A stretch of DNA of 9,272 nucleotides, from the NCBI GenBank assembly GCA_013329295.1, contig DUKP01000012.1:1-9272 (forward strand). Direction: 5' to 3'. The notes beneath the pieces were generated by a model. That model ran no database searches. It had not been told where the DNA came from and saw only the letters and a program-made list of their open reading frames with translations. The translations under genes and the position numbers were made by a program. Below, piece after piece: positions 6,701 to 9,272 of the stretch (position 1 is the first letter of the stretch; each line of letters opens with the position of its first letter). This stretch comes from Candidatus Poseidoniaceae archaeon (GTDB lineage: Archaea; Thermoplasmatota; Poseidoniia; Poseidoniales; Poseidoniaceae).

Positions 6701-6873
6701 AAGAAGTCGAAATTGTTGAGTTACAACCGATCAGTGATGATGATGAAAGAGCTGAATTAGATGCTGAATTAGCCCGGATAGATGCATCTTGGAAGCATCG
6801 CAGCGAACCATCTAAGGTATCAGATGATGCTTTAGGAGATTTAGAATCAAAACTTTCTGAGCTAGATATCTAG
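3730..6873 (+). CDS. Large multidomain protein: DUF4388-like + roadblock-like + coiled coil + acidic tail
   Basis: This 1047-residue protein starts at ATG 3730. An earlier in-frame TTG at 3703 lies inside the roadblock gene and lacks a ribosome-binding site, while GTGAT sits three bases before the ATG. Residues 24-90 resemble DUF4388: a basic GKRK, then GHRIVRAGRVVGYLA, LLGGAEA and CRFEAE. Residues 125-235 look like a roadblock/LC7 domain, with RGAIAVDSGMLIDSAGE, then DGALLLAHTGEIAIAVW and a final helix. Residues 256-405 are an alpha/beta region I do not recognise. About 415-705 is continuous charged coiled coil, and 705-910 is helical but not heptad-like. About 945-1010 is extremely acidic. 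There is no signal peptide or membrane helix and no Walker motif, so it is not an SMC ATPase. A cytoplasmic scaffold working with the coupled roadblock protein is my inference. Confidence 0.8.
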   Translation: MFDLPKGITVEEEIDVSEGVIQPFTHGVISTWIGKRKTPAGHRIVRAGRVVGYLAESEKASILLGGAEAKARLFEIEAEGMCRFEAESYSMVGLGAIAEVVPEAFEHPADAQGLLARGDTVERLLSRDLSVVLAKLVENVTVRGAIAVDSGMLIDSAGELPTDGEQLAKEVGETIVGREKVAKGLGFSNSGHWTLHTGDGALLLAHTGEIAIAVWTEANANHTRLVNAAVAALEGEIVEAAGTSEPIPDGFVLREGKGGADAVLSMLTDALEEEVTGHIQAGKSSKAVSLLLSRGVPVGIFAPSAESFEEAVLGLTEAKRVIRLHRLPAGTILSKESGTVHDFSLSYFKDLLVTVRTRSESRRANLTHRLNNLIGFEIGMENLRIARSKAKFSQITEAVTKGLDDIEVAPVPGIDAGLRRRLESAEIRIDELEKEKTHLSNKLSESETSRKAAEIKTREAVETRNMQMESVENVNSEINSMQVQLAEARNRSEDAESRAEKLVKRVNELEHQVSVRATELAKALGETESSEKLRQSIEEMALKEAGLNADLTDASEKLSTIRQQTEDDERRLRVLQEQVAATRERHARAQAEAMKEEERVNKSKTELEMLESEAKVARRRAEDERLRLSTDEARFAHIQGEMRQLMEERRNLLRELGDLSAKRGHAEGELTILLEKAEALAEAHEEALTDINEAERIRARLAEEPLAQALLDDASTFEGLAPVLERLERSRSLGYSVTLLDRAVERALQVIQKTVDHVAATPRYLLSSEVMELLERQVPQTAGAVRGLSRWSVQQRLEHQLGETVGHLVIDLERLLEDYDHSITMLRRLRNVLEQLTRLGAPPHEVETLMSNCNRPESLPHIAQSTRKLIQNALDDIYLESDQRDAGEAIALEETARVLEELITQIDASGLASGSPTGLLWDFQRDGLLPYEREVVDPAQKTPVDEEMVKHMESNISGDLVEQDEPQVVEVDEDGWEVLELPSDDEHEDEEEVEIVELQPISDDDERAELDAELARIDASWKHRSEPSKVSDDALGDLESKLSELDI

Positions 6874-6884
6874 GTGTGGGTCTA

Positions 6885-7133
6885 ATGACCGATAATCAGG
6901 CTACAACCCTCTTAGGACGAGATGAGGTAATTGGTAGAAAGTATCCAATTTTCTTAGAACGAATTGTGTTTGTAATAATTGTTGTAGTATTTATTTTAGG
7001 ATATGAAGAAGTAAGAGATAGAACTGGTGATGGAATGATTTCTATTATCAGTACTTGGTGCTTATTTCCATTCATACTATTGTTTAGTGCTGAAATGATT
7101 GGGCGAGTCATTCAAGCGATTAATCGAGACTAA
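6885..7133 (+). CDS. Small two-helix membrane protein in roadblock operon
   Basis: From ATG 6885 this is 82 residues. It has a polar N-terminus (1-20), hydrophobic segments at about 21-41 and 51-75, and a short charged turn (EEVRDRTGDG, 41-50) between them. I do not recognise the family. A GTG at 6876 would add three residues, but the ATG has GGTG eight bases upstream and is preferred. It begins 11 bases after the stop of the large coiled-coil protein, so it is almost certainly co-transcribed and may be its membrane partner or anchor; that is inference. Its last four bases overlap the end of the convergent membrane-protein gene. Confidence 0.7.
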   Translation: MTDNQATTLLGRDEVIGRKYPIFLERIVFVIIVVVFILGYEEVRDRTGDGMISIISTWCLFPFILLFSAEMIGRVIQAINRD

Positions 7134-8365
7134 ATTTGGAAATCAACAAATTCTTTTTCATTAGTACTCTTTGTTGGGGCATCGGAATTTTTTGTTCTAA
7201 GAGAATAAGTGAATCCCCAAATTCTCTGCCATGGAATTAAGAATCTAAATAATGCCATAATAGAGAGGAACATTACTGCTGAAATTACTAATCCATAGGT
7301 TAGAGATAATTCGATTGATTCTGAAACTTGACCTGCCCATTGGCTTCCAGTAGTATCACTTACCAAACTCAATAGAACACTATGGAATCCTAATGCAACC
7401 ATAGTGGCAAGACCAGTTAGCCCAAGGAAACCAAATGTGTGAACTAAGTGTGTGTTTAGCATATTATCCATTTGAGTCACATATTCGGGGTCTCTCTTAC
7501 ATGATTCAGGCAATCTGAAAGCATATTCAAGATACTTGATTACTCCAAATGCTGATTCTTGGAATACTAATATTAGAACTGCGATCAAAATCAAATCAAA
7601 TTGTTCATTGGTAACTAAATCTATGCCGAAAAAGCCGATAGTTGGTTGAGATATTTGAGATTCAAGCGTAGCAAGAGCGCCACCATAATCGCCAAGTTGT
7701 GCTTTGATTAGTGGGAATGTTAGGATAGCATGAATACCCAAAAATAGCAAAGTAAAGCCAATAGCCCAAGCAATAGATTTTCTTGATAAGCCCCATATTC
7801 CTCTTGAGCCCATGATTATTGGTAGTAAGTAAACGAACATGATTAGTAGCGACATTATCATCAGCAATGGCCACTCTAAAGTCTGTAATTCTCCATCGTC
7901 AGGTAGTCTCAAATCAAAAGAGAATAACATTCCGGTTAACCAACCGAGTAATAATCTACCTACAAGTAGCGATATTAGTCCAATTATGAAACCTAATTTG
8001 ATTCTCTGTTGGGTTTTAGGAGTTTGATAAGCGATTAATGCCATCATTCCACCAACTCCCAAACCTATTGCTAATGGGACGAAAAATCTTGCAAGACCAG
8101 TTCTACCTTGACCGGTAAACCAATCGCCTAATGGTAGATCATCACCGATTAGTGATTCAATAGACGCAAATAGCATTGTGTGGTCAATAGAGCCTACTAC
8201 ATATGTTGATACAACTTCTAGATACATGCCAACTAGTGCTGCAGTTGCAATAATTTGTAGTGTGATAATTTGCCATTGTCTTCGTAGTGTCTTGAGATGA
8301 AGAGTTCTTGCTCTAGCACTATCCAAGATTGTTACATCACCCTGAACTTGTACATCATCAGCCAA
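7130..8365 (-). CDS. Multi-pass integral membrane protein, unknown, paired with DUF58 gene
   Basis: This 411-residue protein has a cytoplasmic-looking N-terminus (1-31, ending RRQ) and about eight hydrophobic segments, near residues 32-57, 90-113, 122-148, 163-186, 197-220, 253-275, 308-335 and 350-378. The tail is polar (about 385-411). A loop at 283-305 carries a conserved-looking charged stretch (RLPESCKRDPEYVTQMDN). I do not recognise the family. The start is TTG at 8363-8365, one base after the DUF58 stop. It is supported by AGGGGGT seven bases upstream, and no ATG lies near. Such tight coupling implies joint function with the DUF58 protein. Its stop overlaps the convergent small membrane gene by four bases. 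Confidence 0.8.
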   Translation of the reverse strand: MADDVQVQGDVTILDSARARTLHLKTLRRQWQIITLQIIATAALVGMYLEVVSTYVVGSIDHTMLFASIESLIGDDLPLGDWFTGQGRTGLARFFVPLAIGLGVGGMMALIAYQTPKTQQRIKLGFIIGLISLLVGRLLLGWLTGMLFSFDLRLPDDGELQTLEWPLLMIMSLLIMFVYLLPIIMGSRGIWGLSRKSIAWAIGFTLLFLGIHAILTFPLIKAQLGDYGGALATLESQISQPTIGFFGIDLVTNEQFDLILIAVLILVFQESAFGVIKYLEYAFRLPESCKRDPEYVTQMDNMLNTHLVHTFGFLGLTGLATMVALGFHSVLLSLVSDTTGSQWAGQVSESIELSLTYGLVISAVMFLSIMALFRFLIPWQRIWGFTYSLRTKNSDAPTKSTNEKEFVDFQI

Positions 8366-8366
8366 T

Positions 8367-9272
8367 CTAATACCCCCTAACCTGCATTAATGCTTGTGAT
8401 AAATCCATGTCAGGCATCCAATCAATAACTTGAGCACCAGATCCTGCCAGTGTAGTAAGCCTGTTTTGTCGTTCTAATTTCAAAACCTCATAAGACATTC
8501 TTGGAATTCTGCTCACCAATCTTTCGAAGTCAATACTTGATGGTGAAAGAACGGTTACTTCATGACCACGTCCCACTAAGTCTCGAACCGCAGCTGGTAC
8601 AGTTCCATCACCTTCACATGAAGAAATGACAAATACGGGGCTTCCTCTGCTGAATCTACCACTTAGTGAGTTAGTTACTGCTTGTAGTGGCATTTCCCCT
8701 TTTGCAGTAACACCAGCAAGTGCACTAAGGATTTTGAAATACTGCTTGTCTCCGGTATCTGGTGGTAGGTAAGATAATTTTTCACCATAGATGCCAAGCG
8801 CAACAGAATCTCTTCTCTTGAGGAAAAATGCAGCAAGGCTTGCTGCAGAGACAGTGCTCATCTCAAGTGGATTTTTTAGTACAGTGCCTATTCTTGAAAT
8901 ATCTCTTGAATCAATTAACAAATACAAGTCAGTAACCGCATCTCGACATTTTTCATTGACCATCAATTCACCAGTTCTAGCATAAGCTTTCCAATTTATA
9001 TTCTTGAATGGGTCGCCTGAAACGTATTCTCTAAGCGAATAGAATTCGGAACCTTGTCCAGGTGTTCTAAGTGTTGTAGCACCAGTGTACATCTTAGGTG
9101 TACGTGATCTAAGGAATGCCTCTTCAACCTCTTTGATTTGTGGGAAAATAACGATGTCACTATGGTGGTCGACAAACATCTCCTCAACTCCAAGATTGAA
9201 TGTATTCCTTGATCGGAGCGAAACAGGTCCAATTGAATAATGACCTCTAAGTGGGCAGCGAAGTACATATCG
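8367..9272 (-). CDS. DUF58 domain protein (5' end outside window)
   Basis: The reading frame has no stop up to the right edge, so 301 residues are visible and the N-terminus is missing; the ATG at 9177-9179 is internal. The first visible residues include PLRGHYSIGPVSL (7-19), the strand usually found just before the DUF58 core. The core follows: SEFYSLREYVSGDP (about 75-88), INWKAYARTGELMV (about 92-105) and a von Willebrand A-like strand YLLIDSRD (about 117-124). Full-length members are usually around 400 residues with one or two N-terminal membrane helices, which would lie beyond the edge. The canonical metal-site pattern DxSxS reads DSRDIS here, so it may be degenerate. DUF58 proteins are commonly encoded next to MoxR-type AAA+ ATPases and membrane or VWA proteins and are thought to help maturation of envelope or metal-binding complexes; the exact role is unknown. 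Confidence 0.88.
   Translation of the reverse strand, partial: RYVLRCPLRGHYSIGPVSLRSRNTFNLGVEEMFVDHHSDIVIFPQIKEVEEAFLRSRTPKMYTGATTLRTPGQGSEFYSLREYVSGDPFKNINWKAYARTGELMVNEKCRDAVTDLYLLIDSRDISRIGTVLKNPLEMSTVSAASLAAFFLKRRDSVALGIYGEKLSYLPPDTGDKQYFKILSALAGVTAKGEMPLQAVTNSLSGRFSRGSPVFVISSCEGDGTVPAAVRDLVGRGHEVTVLSPSSIDFERLVSRIPRMSYEVLKLERQNRLTTLAGSGAQVIDWMPDMDLSQALMQVRGY

Noticed and set aside
6467..6760. 97-codon plus-strand frame inside the large gene
   Set aside because: It is an out-of-frame shadow with an implausible Lys/Met/Asn-rich product; the enclosing frame is clearly coding.
3730..6873. SMC/Rad50-type ATPase
   Set aside because: Long coiled coil suggests it, but there is no Walker A, Walker B or signature motif at either end.

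Overview
The window looks like a compact archaeal chromosome segment. It is AT-rich, genes abut or overlap, and Shine-Dalgarno-like GGTGAT/GTGAT motifs precede several starts. It carries a TtuA/Ncs6-type tRNA thiolase, a roadblock/LC7 operon and a DUF58 gene. A low-GC marine planktonic euryarchaeon (Poseidoniales / Marine Group II type) is my best guess. That rests on gene content and style only: there is no rRNA or other marker gene here, so treat it as inference.

Layout, left to right. (1) 1-361: a possible acidic C-terminal tail of an upstream gene, then a small two-helix membrane protein on +. (2) 362-955: an unrecognised 197-residue soluble protein on -. (3) 1152-2058: two small NTF2/SnoaL-like proteins transcribed divergently from a 91-bp spacer. 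(4) 2041-3072 (-): a TtuA/Ncs6-family tRNA 2-thiolation enzyme with all its zinc and iron-sulfur cysteines. Its 3' end overlaps the neighbouring NTF2-like gene by 18 bp. (5) 3073-3383: a 311-bp divergent intergenic region with no gene. It holds two inverted repeats of identical geometry, a repeated TTGGAAATTT element and a GC-only hairpin. (6) 3384-7133 (+): an apparent three-gene operon of a free-standing roadblock/LC7 protein, a 1047-residue multidomain coiled-coil protein and an 82-residue two-helix membrane protein. (7) 7130-9272 (-): a DUF58 protein that is cut by the window edge, followed one base later by a TTG-started multi-pass membrane protein.

How the parts may work together. The most interesting unit is region 6. 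The large protein appears to start with a DUF4388-like domain and then a second, internal roadblock-like domain. About 290 residues of coiled coil, a helical domain and a very acidic tail follow. Roadblock proteins usually dimerise and regulate small Ras-like GTPases, and DUF4388 is often found with such systems in bacteria. A roadblock protein translationally coupled to a long coiled-coil roadblock-like partner and a small membrane protein therefore suggests a membrane-associated scaffold or polarity-type complex. No GTPase is visible in the window and the role is inference. Region 7 resembles the DUF58 / membrane-protein modules that often sit beside MoxR-type AAA+ ATPases; any such ATPase would lie beyond the right edge. 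TtuA acts separately, in tRNA modification.
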